Shown here piece by piece: positions 42,539 to 51,364 of a DNA stretch of 64,000 bases. Below the pieces are notes generated by a model, which saw only the letters and a list, made by a program, of their open reading frames with translations, had not been told where the DNA came from and ran no database searches. How positions within the stretch are numbered: the stretch's first letter is position 1; each line of letters opens with the position of its first letter. Both the position numbers and the translations under genes were made by a program. Source of the stretch: DAOUJI01 sp965224415 (GTDB lineage: Bacteria; Chloroflexota; Dehalococcoidia; Lucifugimonadales; JAGWBF01); NCBI GenBank assembly GCA_965224415.1, contig CBDCZB010000004.1, positions 930,001 to 994,000 of the forward strand, given 5' to 3'.

Positions 42539-43891
42539 TTATACAAGGTCGGCTGAAATCCGGTCGCCATCCAAGGACAATAGGCGGGCAGGGGTTATGC
42601 GTCCCACCATGTCCCAGTCGGCCCCAGCGCTTACCCTCAGATAGTTGTCGGTAAGCCCTGTCAATACCGGACCGCCCAGACCTGATGCCGCACGTTCCCA
42701 GAGAACGGGCCTGACAGAACCCAACGACTTTTCTTTAAAAGCTCGTTCTAGTTTTCTGGAAAGCTCCAGGATGCTGGCCATACGCCCTTTTTTCACGACC
42801 TCGTCCACCTTCGGCTTCAAATATGCGGCGGTGGTTCCCGGCCTGGTGGAGTAGGGGAAGGCGTGAATGGACGCCAACTCCAATCTTTCCGCCAAATCCA
42901 GAGTCTGGGAGAACTCGGTGTCGCCTTCTCCTGGGAAGCCCACGATGACATCAGCGGTAATGGAAACGTTGTCCACGCTGTCTCTGATCATTCGGACGCT
43001 TTCCGCGTATTGCTCAGTCGTGTAGCGACGTCTCATGCGCTTGAGCACAGCGTCGGAACCGCTCTGAAGGGGCAAATGGAAGTGAGGGCAGAGCCTGGGG
43101 TCCTTCCAAAGGCTGAGCAAGGCCGGCGTCATCTCCTGAGGCTGGAGAGACGAGACACGCAGCCGCTCGACTCCCGAACAGTCCAGCAACGATCTGACCA
43201 GGCTGGTCAAATCGGTCCCCGGTTCCAGATCAAACCCGTACGTGCCCAACTGGGTGCCTGTAAGAACGACCTCCTTGCGCCCTTCCTCCACTCTCCGTCT
43301 GACCTGTTCGAGTATCACATGCGGAGGGATGCTTCTTTCCCGCCCTCTGACCTTGGGTACGATGCAGTAGGCGCACACCTGGTCGCACCCTTCCTGTATC
43401 TTCACCATCGCACGGGGTCGTTGATAAAGTAAGGGCTGGGGAATGGAAGGCCTCTTGGGCGCTGCAAGTCCGGGCCCTGAATCGACGACCTGTTGTACGA
43501 GTATGTCCTTGTCCCTGTTGGACACCACCAGAAGGTTCTCTCCCAGATTCGCCGCATCCTCTGGCGCTCTTTCCGCAAAGCAGCCGGTTAGCACAACCAG
43601 TGACGAGCCGTTGGAACGCAGTGCCGCGCGGGTGGCCTGGCGCGCTTTCTTGTCGGCCGTGTGGGTGACGGTGCAGCTGTTTATGACCCGTACGTCCGCT
43701 TCATCTCTGCCACCGGCTTCCGTATACCCGGCTTGAACGAACCTTCTGGCCAGGACCTCGCTGTCGGCCTGGTTAAGTTTGCATCCCTGGGTCTCAATGA
43801 AGAAGGTCGCGGGTCTGTCCTGCGCTGGGCCCTTCATATTGCCGGGAAGGGTGTTCTTATTGGAGGTTTCAATTACGGAGTCCTGAGCCAT
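42539..43891 (-). CDS. mtaB: tRNA t6A37 methylthiotransferase (MiaB family)
   Basis: Radical SAM enzyme adding a methylthio group to t6A at position 37 of tRNAs reading ANN codons. It has 450 residues. The MTTase domain carries Cys37 (TQGCKLNQADSE), Cys73 (NSCTVTH) and Cys104 (TGCFAE); the radical SAM cluster is C169-x3-C173-x2-C176 (EGCDQVCAYC). NQADSE rather than MNxxDSE, and VLTGTQLGTYG, favour MtaB over MiaB and RimO. A TRAM-like tail follows. Its ATG lies 6 bases after a -10 element, so the mRNA is probably leaderless. Confidence 0.92.
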   Translation of the reverse strand: MAQDSVIETSNKNTLPGNMKGPAQDRPATFFIETQGCKLNQADSEVLARRFVQAGYTEAGGRDEADVRVINSCTVTHTADKKARQATRAALRSNGSSLVVLTGCFAERAPEDAANLGENLLVVSNRDKDILVQQVVDSGPGLAAPKRPSIPQPLLYQRPRAMVKIQEGCDQVCAYCIVPKVRGRERSIPPHVILEQVRRRVEEGRKEVVLTGTQLGTYGFDLEPGTDLTSLVRSLLDCSGVERLRVSSLQPQEMTPALLSLWKDPRLCPHFHLPLQSGSDAVLKRMRRRYTTEQYAESVRMIRDSVDNVSITADVIVGFPGEGDTEFSQTLDLAERLELASIHAFPYSTRPGTTAAYLKPKVDEVVKKGRMASILELSRKLERAFKEKSLGSVRPVLWERAASGLGGPVLTGLTDNYLRVSAGADWDMVGRITPARLLSLDGDRISADLV

Positions 43892-43897
43892 GCTATC

Positions 43898-43926
43898 ATT
43901 CTAATGCGGACGGAAATAAAGTCCAA
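43898..43926 (-). promoter_or_regulatory. Leaderless promoter of mtaB
   Basis: On the minus strand, TTGGAC (43926-43921), a 17-base spacer, TAGAAT (43903-43898), then six bases and the ATG (43891). The predicted start of transcription coincides with the A of the start codon. Confidence 0.65.
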
Positions 43927-43952
43927 GCCAGTCCTACATCAAGGAGCGATTC

Positions 43953-45164
43953 ATGCAGGCTCTGGACGGGATCAAGGTTGTGGAAATATCCCAGGTTTGG
44001 GCTGGTCCCGGGTTGGGCATGTACTTGGCGGACCAAGGCGCCGACGTAGTGAAAATCGAGCCTCTCTGGGGCGACGACGCCAGGACCGTCCTGACTCAAC
44101 CTCCCATGGCCAACGGCGAAAGCCGTGCATTCCAGGTCGTGAACCGTAACAAGAGGGGCGTGGCCTTGGACATAGCCTCCGTCGAAGGCCGGGAAGTGGT
44201 GCACCGCATGATAAAGTCCAGCGACGTGTTCATTCACAACTTCCGTCCGGGGGTCGAAGCCAAGTTGGGATACGACTACGATACGTTGAGCCGGTTGAAC
44301 CCCGGACTGATATACGCTGAACTGGCAGCTTACGGCAAGCAAGGCCCCTATGCCCAGTACCGGGGCTATGACCTGCTGTTCCAAGCGTTGTCCGGCCTCC
44401 TTACCAAACGCCGAGCGCCCGACGGCACGCCCACTTCGAGCGGCATATGGGCTGCGGACTGCTCACTTCCAATGGGCATGGCCTACGGCGTCGCGCTGGC
44501 CCTCTTGGCCAGGCAAAAAACGGGACGAGGCCAGAAGGTGGAATCGTCGTTGCTCCATATGGCGCTGGCCATGCAATCCGTGGACATGGTGCGCGTCGAA
44601 ACCGAATCGCCCAACACAGAGGAGACCGACTTCTCGAAACAGGCGCTGTACTCCCCTTACCGGTGCTCTGACGGTCGATACGTCATCTTGGTGGTGCTGA
44701 ACACTGGCCAGTTCCACCAACTATGCCGGGCCCTGGAGTTGGAGCATCTTATAGATGATGCTCGCTACGGAAACAACGAGTCCCGCGCCCAAAACAGCGA
44801 AGAGCTATATTCTTTGATTGACGGCATTGTCTCGACCCGCACACGCGAGGAGTGGCTGGAGACGTTCCGGGCCTACGACGTGCCCTCCATGCCCATCCTG
44901 GAGAGGAACGAAGTCTTCGACCATCCCCAGATGACTGAAAACAACATGTTCGCCTCCGTCCACCATCCTGACGTGGGGCGCGTGGACATGTTCAATGTCC
45001 CGGTCCGTCTATCGGAGACCCCCGGATCAATTAGGAGGCGTGCGCCGCTGCTGGGGGAGCACACCAATGAGGTCCTGCGAGAGCTGGGTTATAGCGAGGC
45101 TGAGACGGCGCATTTGAGAGCCAAGGGCGTGGTTCCGCCCGATTCGCCTGAGTGGGACGGCTAG
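43953..45164 (+). CDS. Class III CoA transferase (CaiB/BaiF family)
   Basis: Moves CoA between carboxylic acids. It has 403 residues. The N-terminal LDGIKVVEISQVWAGPGLGMYLADQGADVVKIE, NRNKRGVALDI and IYAELAAYGKQGPYAQYRGYD blocks are diagnostic. Asp169 (IWAADCSLPMG) corresponds to the catalytic Asp that forms the acyl anhydride in formyl-CoA transferase. AAGGAG precedes the ATG. Such enzymes activate diverse acids for breakdown; the acid here cannot be inferred. It overlaps the convergent PAP2 gene by 4 bases. Confidence 0.92.
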   Translation: MQALDGIKVVEISQVWAGPGLGMYLADQGADVVKIEPLWGDDARTVLTQPPMANGESRAFQVVNRNKRGVALDIASVEGREVVHRMIKSSDVFIHNFRPGVEAKLGYDYDTLSRLNPGLIYAELAAYGKQGPYAQYRGYDLLFQALSGLLTKRRAPDGTPTSSGIWAADCSLPMGMAYGVALALLARQKTGRGQKVESSLLHMALAMQSVDMVRVETESPNTEETDFSKQALYSPYRCSDGRYVILVVLNTGQFHQLCRALELEHLIDDARYGNNESRAQNSEELYSLIDGIVSTRTREEWLETFRAYDVPSMPILERNEVFDHPQMTENNMFASVHHPDVGRVDMFNVPVRLSETPGSIRRRAPLLGEHTNEVLRELGYSEAETAHLRAKGVVPPDSPEWDG

Positions 45165-46150
45165 CCGCGGTAGTTCCCCGCCTCGTTGTAACGTTTCCCC
45201 AGGAAGCTGTCTACCTTGGCCTTAAGTTTAGAACGCCGCCAGGCCAAGGTGATGGTAGACTTCATATCCCCTCCCCGGGTTTCAACCGATGCCAGCTCCC
45301 TTCGGGGCTGAGCTTTCAGCCCTAGAACGTAGCCGCTGACTGAAGCATACACCCGTTCGGGATACCGTCTGATGGGAACAGAGGAGCTTTGGTAGTGGGC
45401 CCTGATCTTCATCAATGCCCAGTGAGTCGATAGGGAAAGAATGGCTACGGCAGCGCCGCCGAATGCGTCCACCATGTAGTGGTTGCCGGTCAGGACTATG
45501 GCAAAGAAGGTCAGCGTCGGGTAAAGAACCCCAAATGCCTTCAAGAGTTTGGACCTGGTGCCCAGGAACATGATGCCGAACATCACTGTCCAGCCAAAAT
45601 GGAGGCTGGGCATGGCCGCGAATACGTTGAAGTAGACCGCCGTGTCCCTACTCCCGTACCAGGAATGTCCCACCCACCAGGCCGGCCCCAGGTTGCGAAT
45701 CGAATCTATGATCCCGTATTCAGGTATGAACCGCGGCGGCGCCAAGGGATAGAGGGCAAAACCGAGGAGGGCCAGGACGAAGCTTATGAACACCACGTTT
45801 CGGTAGTAGAGGTACTTCTTGCGGTCGAATACATAGAAGAGGACCGCGGACGCGCCTATGAGGGGCCCGAAGGTGAGAACATAGGCCCAATTCATAAAGA
45901 TAGCTACGCCCTTGGCGTTGTCCAAGACCCATGCCTGCCAGGCCGCCTCTTTGAAGATGCCCACAGCCATCTCGAAGTCCACGACCTTCACGGCGTTCTC
46001 GAAGGACATGGCCTCGATATTGGGGGTCAGGAACTTCCGTATGAACATGTAGACAAAATAGGAGCCCAACACCAGGCCGATTTCCCGTGTCAAACGGTAG
46101 GGGCCGGTTTCGTCTTTGAACCGTTCCAGCAATGGCCTACGTTCTTTCAT
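45161..46150 (-). CDS. PAP2-superfamily membrane phosphatase/phosphotransferase
   Basis: Integral membrane protein of 329 residues with about six helices. PAP2 motif 2 is PSLHFGW (181-187) and motif 3 is GNHYMVDAFGG (His224, Asp228). The spacing matches the inositol-phosphotransferase-like branch (as in Aur1-type and mycobacterial enzymes) rather than bacitracin-resistance BacA types. The C-terminal 70 residues are basic and cytosolic. It overlaps the upstream radical SAM gene by 14 bases, so the two should work together, perhaps on a membrane lipid. Confidence 0.87.
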   Translation of the reverse strand: MKERRPLLERFKDETGPYRLTREIGLVLGSYFVYMFIRKFLTPNIEAMSFENAVKVVDFEMAVGIFKEAAWQAWVLDNAKGVAIFMNWAYVLTFGPLIGASAVLFYVFDRKKYLYYRNVVFISFVLALLGFALYPLAPPRFIPEYGIIDSIRNLGPAWWVGHSWYGSRDTAVYFNVFAAMPSLHFGWTVMFGIMFLGTRSKLLKAFGVLYPTLTFFAIVLTGNHYMVDAFGGAAVAILSLSTHWALMKIRAHYQSSSVPIRRYPERVYASVSGYVLGLKAQPRRELASVETRGGDMKSTITLAWRRSKLKAKVDSFLGKRYNEAGNYRG

Positions 46151-47375
46151 CGACGCCTGCCTTCACCTCGGCCCGGGCTATCACCCGGTCGTCGACCATT
46201 GGGACCGCCGCAGCGGGCTTGTGTCCGTTGGACCTCTCAAACTGGAGCATACCCCGCTTTTGGGCGGCTTTGCTCTCCTGGTAAACGTTGCAGTCCATGC
46301 ACCCGACGTATTTCTGGGGCTCAAAGTTTTCCTGGAACAGTCCCCTGGCAGTCACGTAGTCCTGGTTGTTCCATATTTCCTTGATGGAGCTGGTCTTTAC
46401 GCTCCCGAAGTCGTCGGCGGCGTCGGTGAGGTAGCAGCAGGGCGCGTATCCCCCGTCCCAATTAACGACTCCGCTGCGCCACAACCTCCAGCAGCGCGCG
46501 CCGTTTTCCTTGTAGGGCTTGTCGAAGGGGTTGTCCCTGGTGAACACCCGGGAGTTCACCGGAAGCCACTTCTCGGCCAACTCGGGATCGTCTTCTCCGT
46601 GGGGGAAGTCCACCTTCTTGAAGACGATGTCGTCTACGCCCAACTCGGCAGCCATCCGTCTGGCTTCCGGAATCTGGTGTTCGTTCTGTTTCATTACGAT
46701 GAACTGCCACTCTACGTGGGGTGTCTTGACGCCCATCCTAGCCTTGGTGTCCGATATCAGCTTGATGTTGTCCAACACCCGGCCCAGATGTCCTCCGACG
46801 CGGTAGACCTCGTAGACCTCTTGAGTAGTGCCATCGAGAGAAACTATTAGTGAGTCCAAGCCGGAGTCCACGAGACGTTCGGCCATCTCAGGGTTCAGGG
46901 GCTTGTTCAAATTGGAGCTGGTAACCGTGCCTATATGGGAGTCGTGGGCGTACCTGATGAACTTGTCTATCTCTTTGTTCAAGAATGGCTCGCCCCAGCT
47001 GTAAAGGCTGAGCCACATGCAGTAGTCCTTTATCTCGTCGATGACCTTCTTGTACAGGTCAAAGTGCATGACGCCCTTGTCGCGATTGACCGTGCCGAGA
47101 CCGGTGTGGCACAGGGGGCATTTAAGCTGGCAGATGTTGGTGGTGTCCAACTCCCATTCGTAGGGATAACCCGACACCTTCTTCGTACCGAACCTGAGTT
47201 GAGTCTCTATTTTGATGAAGTTGACGGCCTTCTTCCACGTCAGGTAGTCGACGGCCATGTCGAATCTACGGTCAACTCGGTCGCTGATCAACGCCCCTGC
47301 AGTGCCGCCGTTGACCTGCAACCGTCTGTCTAAGCCGGTTACCAGTTTGAGGACCAGTGCGCGTCGCCAGTTCAA
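46137..47375 (-). CDS. Radical SAM/SPASM protein
   Basis: A 412-residue radical SAM enzyme. The [4Fe-4S] cysteines are C82-x3-C86-x2-C89 (NICQLKCPLC); SWGEPFLNKE is the SAM-binding GEP-type motif. The C-terminal SPASM region has ARCWRLW, APCCYL and CMDC for extra clusters. The N-terminal 70 residues are of the kind seen in radical SAM proteins linked to lipid or peptide modification. The assumed start is TTG at 47375 with AGGGATGGG ahead. It is co-transcribed with a PAP2 enzyme. Substrate unknown; a membrane lipid or small peptide are options. Confidence 0.88.
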   Translation of the reverse strand: MNWRRALVLKLVTGLDRRLQVNGGTAGALISDRVDRRFDMAVDYLTWKKAVNFIKIETQLRFGTKKVSGYPYEWELDTTNICQLKCPLCHTGLGTVNRDKGVMHFDLYKKVIDEIKDYCMWLSLYSWGEPFLNKEIDKFIRYAHDSHIGTVTSSNLNKPLNPEMAERLVDSGLDSLIVSLDGTTQEVYEVYRVGGHLGRVLDNIKLISDTKARMGVKTPHVEWQFIVMKQNEHQIPEARRMAAELGVDDIVFKKVDFPHGEDDPELAEKWLPVNSRVFTRDNPFDKPYKENGARCWRLWRSGVVNWDGGYAPCCYLTDAADDFGSVKTSSIKEIWNNQDYVTARGLFQENFEPQKYVGCMDCNVYQESKAAQKRGMLQFERSNGHKPAAAVPMVDDRVIARAEVKAGVDERT

Positions 47376-47570
47376 TTACCCATCCCTACATATAACGAAA
47401 GACGGAGACCATGGCGTCCCGTTTGAGTCGGAAGTTCCGGCTCCTCCATGTCTCCGCCCTTGCTTGCCAGACTGTTTCCCTATCCCATCTCCCGCCGCTG
47501 ACCGCAAGGAACTCCATAACCTAGCATGTGGAACTCCCCGATGTCGGCGCGGCCCTCTATATAGGGCACA

Positions 47571-47599
47571 AGTGTACTTAGGCCCTTTTTGGTTGTCAA
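47571..47599 (-). promoter_or_regulatory. Promoter of the radical SAM-PAP2 operon
   Basis: On the minus strand, TTGACA (47599-47594), 17-base spacer, TACACT (47576-47571). The leader to the start at 47375 is about 190 bases, unusually long for this window. Confidence 0.65.
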
Positions 47600-47657
47600 T
47601 CAGTTGTTGCTCCCCATCTAGGCGGCTTCTGCGACAGCCCGATTTGCGGAAAAGACT

Positions 47658-49130
47658 TCAGGCAAACCTTCCAACCTCCAGTCCCTCCGTTTCTTCCACC
47701 TCTTCCGTCCGCATCAGCAGCGCCGGCAGAATTGCAACCAGAGACAAAATGCCGATAATTGTAAACATGTCCTGGAACACTGTGACCCCAGCTTTGATTT
47801 GCTCATCCCGAAAGGTTTCGTCTACTATTGTGAGTTCGGATGTAAGGCTATAAAAATGCTCTATGCCCCAGGCAGACAAGGCCGCCAACCCCAACGCCAT
47901 ACCCACCATTCTCGATGCAGTAACCAATGAGGCGGCAGCCCCCCAATAATGACTGGGAGATGCGCTAAGAGCGCACACATTAATGGGAGGGATGACCAGA
48001 CCAAACCCAAGACCTGCTAAGGCCAATGGCACGGACAGCCTGATTTCCTTCACCTCCGTACCCCAACCGCTCATAAGCAGCAGACCCACCCCCATGAATC
48101 CTAGACCTGTTATGCACACTGCCCTGACCCCTGTCCAGCGCAGAATGTAGCCTCCCACCACGGCCCCCACAGGTATAGCGGCGGTGAGTCGGACCAGGTG
48201 CAGGGCGCTGTTCCATGCATTTTTCTCCATGACCGTGGCGGCCATAAGAGGCACGGAAACCAGGGCAATAATAAGCGCTACTCCCACCATGAATTGGGTA
48301 ATGTTGGACGATACAAACGCCCTGGAACTGTACAAGAAAGACGCCAACAGCGGTTGGACAGCCCGTCTCTCCACTACAATCAAAACGACTACCAGAGCGA
48401 CCCCCAAAGAGGCCATCAGATAGGGGATGATTGACTCTCCTGAAAAGATGCTTCTCTGGGACAGCGCCAGGGTCAGGACCGTAAGCGCCCCTCCAAGGGC
48501 AAGAGCTCCGGCGTAGTCCATTTTTCCAGCAGGGTTGGGTCGATTCGTCAAGATGAACAGAAGCGCAATTAGAATGAAGCTCTGGGGAATGTCCAGCCAG
48601 AATATCCACCGCCAACCAATCCACTCGATGATGCCTCCTCCGTAGAGGGGGCCTAATACAGACCCCGCCTCGGCCGAGGCCGCCACCAAGCCCAGCGCTA
48701 TGCCTCTTTTCTCCGGGGATACCGCTCCTACGGCCATCGCAAGCCCGATGGGCACAGTGGCGCCCCCGCCTATGGCTTGGAGCACCCTGGCGGATACTAT
48801 CCAGGAGAAGTCCGGGGCGACCGCCACCAACGCCGACCCAATGGAAAACAGGACCAGCGCCGCCTGAAACATTCTGACCCTGCCGTAGACGTCGGACAGC
48901 CGCCCGGCCAATGGCATGGCCACCGTATACCCCACCAAATACGCAGTTACTATCCATGCCGCCTTGTCCAGTTCCGTAAGAGGAATCTCGACGTCAACCA
49001 TTACGCTGGGGAGCGCGGCGACCACAACGGTCTGGTCTAATGCGGTGGAAAAAACCCCCAAGCAGAGAATCCCCAGAACAACCGTTGGGGATGACCTAAG
49101 AGAGGCGAAGCTCGACGTTGCGGCGCTCAC
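47658..49130 (-). CDS. MFS exporter, DHA2-like (14-helix type)
   Basis: Proton-driven membrane exporter of 490 residues with about 14 predicted helices. Motif A is seen as GRLSDVYGRVRMF after helix 2, motif B in ARVLQAIGGGATVP, motif C in AEAGSVLGPLYGG, and Asp in ALDQTVVVAALP (motif D1) of the DHA2 group. GTG at 49130 overlaps the stop of the upstream LppX/LprG-like lipoprotein gene by 4 bases. That pairing is the same as mycobacterial lprG-p55 (Rv1411c-Rv1410c), where the transporter and lipoprotein move triacylated lipids to the outer envelope. Confidence 0.92.
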   Translation of the reverse strand: MSAATSSFASLRSSPTVVLGILCLGVFSTALDQTVVVAALPSVMVDVEIPLTELDKAAWIVTAYLVGYTVAMPLAGRLSDVYGRVRMFQAALVLFSIGSALVAVAPDFSWIVSARVLQAIGGGATVPIGLAMAVGAVSPEKRGIALGLVAASAEAGSVLGPLYGGGIIEWIGWRWIFWLDIPQSFILIALLFILTNRPNPAGKMDYAGALALGGALTVLTLALSQRSIFSGESIIPYLMASLGVALVVVLIVVERRAVQPLLASFLYSSRAFVSSNITQFMVGVALIIALVSVPLMAATVMEKNAWNSALHLVRLTAAIPVGAVVGGYILRWTGVRAVCITGLGFMGVGLLLMSGWGTEVKEIRLSVPLALAGLGFGLVIPPINVCALSASPSHYWGAAASLVTASRMVGMALGLAALSAWGIEHFYSLTSELTIVDETFRDEQIKAGVTVFQDMFTIIGILSLVAILPALLMRTEEVEETEGLEVGRFA

Positions 49131-49903
49131 CGCCCAGAGGCTGTGTCCGGAAGTTGAATGTCAACCGGAGCGTTGATGTTGCCTATGGTCAGCAAACGAG
49201 TCGTCTCCGGTGCGTCGTCATCGAAAATTTGCCCCGCTATCCTTATCTGTCGCAACGTATGGTCGGCCTCGTCGACCCAAAAACTCAATGTGACGGCATA
49301 ACCGGGATCCGCTGACGTAAAGAGGCTCAACAAATCCTCGGAAGTTACAGTGCCATCCAAGCGGATCGCCACAGCGCCCTCCAAGGTCTCTGTGCCTGCA
49401 ATGGACAAGTCTTTGATGACAGGCACCAAGTCGCTCAAAGTCGTACCAATCCCTCCGAAGTTGAAGGGGACCTGATCCAGAGGCAGAGGCGCCCAGGGTG
49501 CATCCTTCGCGAATTTCATGAAGGCCTGGTCTCCGATGGCCATCATTTCGATCTGTACAAACCCAAAACCGGGAGCCACTACGTCCACCAGCATTCTGAA
49601 GCTGTCGGGAGACTTGATGTCTCCTTCGATGCTCTTCAAGGTGTTTCCAAAAAACTTGGAGCCGGATTCCAATTCGTCAATCATTTGGAACCTGGCCGTC
49701 GACATTGAGGACAACTTCTCCCTTACGCTGACCAACAAGTCCTCCAACGTCAACTCAGGGGTTGGCGTGGGGACTGGAGTGTCGGTGGGCGTGGCCTCCG
49801 TTTCGCACGCGGCAGCCAGAAATAGGAAACCCATTATCAATACAACAATTGACAACGGGAGACGGAAAGGCTTGAACACGTTCGTCTCCTTATCTATCTC
49901 CAT
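49127..49903 (-). CDS. LppX/LprAFG-like lipoprotein
   Basis: A 258-residue secreted lipoprotein. Signal sequence residues 1-32 end in the lipobox LAAAC with Cys33, followed by a Thr/Pro linker (TEATPTDTPVPTPTPE). The mature part (alternating beta/alpha, with KSIEGDIKSPDSFRM, DQAFMKF and SFWVDEADHTLRQIRIAG) fits the LolA/LppX fold that holds acyl chains. It is encoded directly before, and overlaps, a DHA2 MFS gene, as with lprG in mycobacteria. It needs LspA (4025-4708) for maturation. Confidence 0.87.
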   Translation of the reverse strand: MEIDKETNVFKPFRLPLSIVVLIMGFLFLAAACETEATPTDTPVPTPTPELTLEDLLVSVREKLSSMSTARFQMIDELESGSKFFGNTLKSIEGDIKSPDSFRMLVDVVAPGFGFVQIEMMAIGDQAFMKFAKDAPWAPLPLDQVPFNFGGIGTTLSDLVPVIKDLSIAGTETLEGAVAIRLDGTVTSEDLLSLFTSADPGYAVTLSFWVDEADHTLRQIRIAGQIFDDDAPETTRLLTIGNINAPVDIQLPDTASGR

Positions 49904-51333
49904 GACCAGACGGCCAACGGGGAGGCGGCAATCTCACGGGGCACAGAGCCTTCTTTCACGTCGATTACGTACACGTGGTCCACGTTGGGTGAAGACCCGT
50001 TCCTGCGCACTCCTCCCGCATCCGTCGTTCCGCTGAACAGGATTTGTGTCCCATCCGGCGACCATATAGAGTTGGACAACCCATATTGGTCGAAGAAAGT
50101 CAAGAGGGTCAGAAAGTCCACCGACGGAACGAACTCTACCATCTTGACAGGGTCGCCTCCGTCCACTTCCACATATTTCCACGTGAAGGTCTGGTCTATC
50201 TGGTCGAACGCCACGTATACAATTTTGTCTCCAGTGGGAGACCAGAAGAAGGATAGAAAGGGCTCGCTAACCACTATCCTGGCGACCGCGCCGTCGCTGC
50301 TGACGAGAATCATCCGGTCGTATATCTGGCTCGTGGCGGCAAGGCTCTCCGCCGCCGCAAGATGCGCCCCGGCGGGGGACCACACCACCGCCGAGGAGGG
50401 ACCCAAGTCGGCGACAGCCTTGGCCTGGTCCACGGGCGCCTTCGGGTCTCCTAGGAAAAGGGCCTGGGAACCCGACGCCGCGTCTCGGGCGGCGTATGCG
50501 ACGCGGCTTCCGTCGGGAGACAACGCCGGGGTCTTGAATCCAAACCCAGCGGCGCCTATGTTCTCCGGGGGGCTTATCTCTCCTTGAACATACGACGACC
50601 GCAACAGTTCCTCCCCCAGATGGAAGACCACGACTTCCCCCTCCGCGCTGAAGGAGTAGTACAGAGGACTCCCAGAAAGCACGCCCGCAGCAGGAGTGGA
50701 ACCGTCGGCGTGGGCTGCAAACAGCGTCAGCGCGGTGGGCTCAGCGGCCAGGAACGTCACTTTGGCGCTGTCCGGCGCCCAGTAGAGATAGTGGGGAGCG
50801 CCCCTCGCGATGGACGCCGTATTGGGTTCATTGGTGTATACACGGATAGACTCGCCGTCGGTTACGTCAATGACTTCCACCGATAGACGGACGTCGCCGC
50901 CGCTGACCACGACCAGAGAGGCTGCTATCTTGGCGCTGTCTGGAGACCAGGTGGGCCAGGCGTAGAAGAGCTGGGTCTGGACCGTCTGGGCCAGCACGGG
51001 TCCGGCCGGTCCAACACGCAGGTCCGTATTGGTCAGCTTGGATACATCGGTGCCGTCGGGGTTGACGGTAAACAGGTTGCCGTCGTTGCCCACATAGGCT
51101 ATTCGGTTCAAGCTAACTCCTGGCGTATCTATCCCTGAAAATGGCTCAACTGGTCGGGTTGTTGGAACATCATTCTCCAGAGGCGTCCCAGTTTCGGCAG
51201 GCCTGTCCATCCTTTGGCTTTCACAGGCAGCAACGGCGGCAATCAGAAGCGTAGCAGCTACGACCGCCACACCCACGCTGATCTGCCGAATCACACGTGA
51301 CCGGGCAACATTATCCGCCTTTTTCAAGTCCAT
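49894..51333 (-). CDS. TolB-like beta-propeller lipoprotein
   Basis: A 479-residue exported protein. The N-terminal helix ends in AVAAC with Cys37 as lipidation site; a Pro/Thr linker follows. The rest shows repeated WSPDSAKIA / WAPDSAKVTF / LSPDGSRVAYA / WSPAGAHLAAA / WSPTGDKIVYV / WSPDGTQILFS units, about six blades of a WD40/PD40 propeller. Its 3' end overlaps the lipoprotein gene by 10 bases, making a three-gene operon with the exporter. It could recognise or scaffold the cargo in the outer envelope. Confidence 0.87.
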   Translation of the reverse strand: MDLKKADNVARSRVIRQISVGVAVVAATLLIAAVAACESQRMDRPAETGTPLENDVPTTRPVEPFSGIDTPGVSLNRIAYVGNDGNLFTVNPDGTDVSKLTNTDLRVGPAGPVLAQTVQTQLFYAWPTWSPDSAKIAASLVVVSGGDVRLSVEVIDVTDGESIRVYTNEPNTASIARGAPHYLYWAPDSAKVTFLAAEPTALTLFAAHADGSTPAAGVLSGSPLYYSFSAEGEVVVFHLGEELLRSSYVQGEISPPENIGAAGFGFKTPALSPDGSRVAYAARDAASGSQALFLGDPKAPVDQAKAVADLGPSSAVVWSPAGAHLAAAESLAATSQIYDRMILVSSDGAVARIVVSEPFLSFFWSPTGDKIVYVAFDQIDQTFTWKYVEVDGGDPVKMVEFVPSVDFLTLLTFFDQYGLSNSIWSPDGTQILFSGTTDAGGVRRNGSSPNVDHVYVIDVKEGSVPREIAASPLAVWSWR

Positions 51334-51364
51334 ATCAAACGTAAAATATGGATGGTCCCAGGTC

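Noticed and set aside
47386..47517. 43-codon ORF in the radical SAM leader
   Set aside because: Weak ribosome site and no recognisable sequence; could be a leader peptide but cannot be supported.
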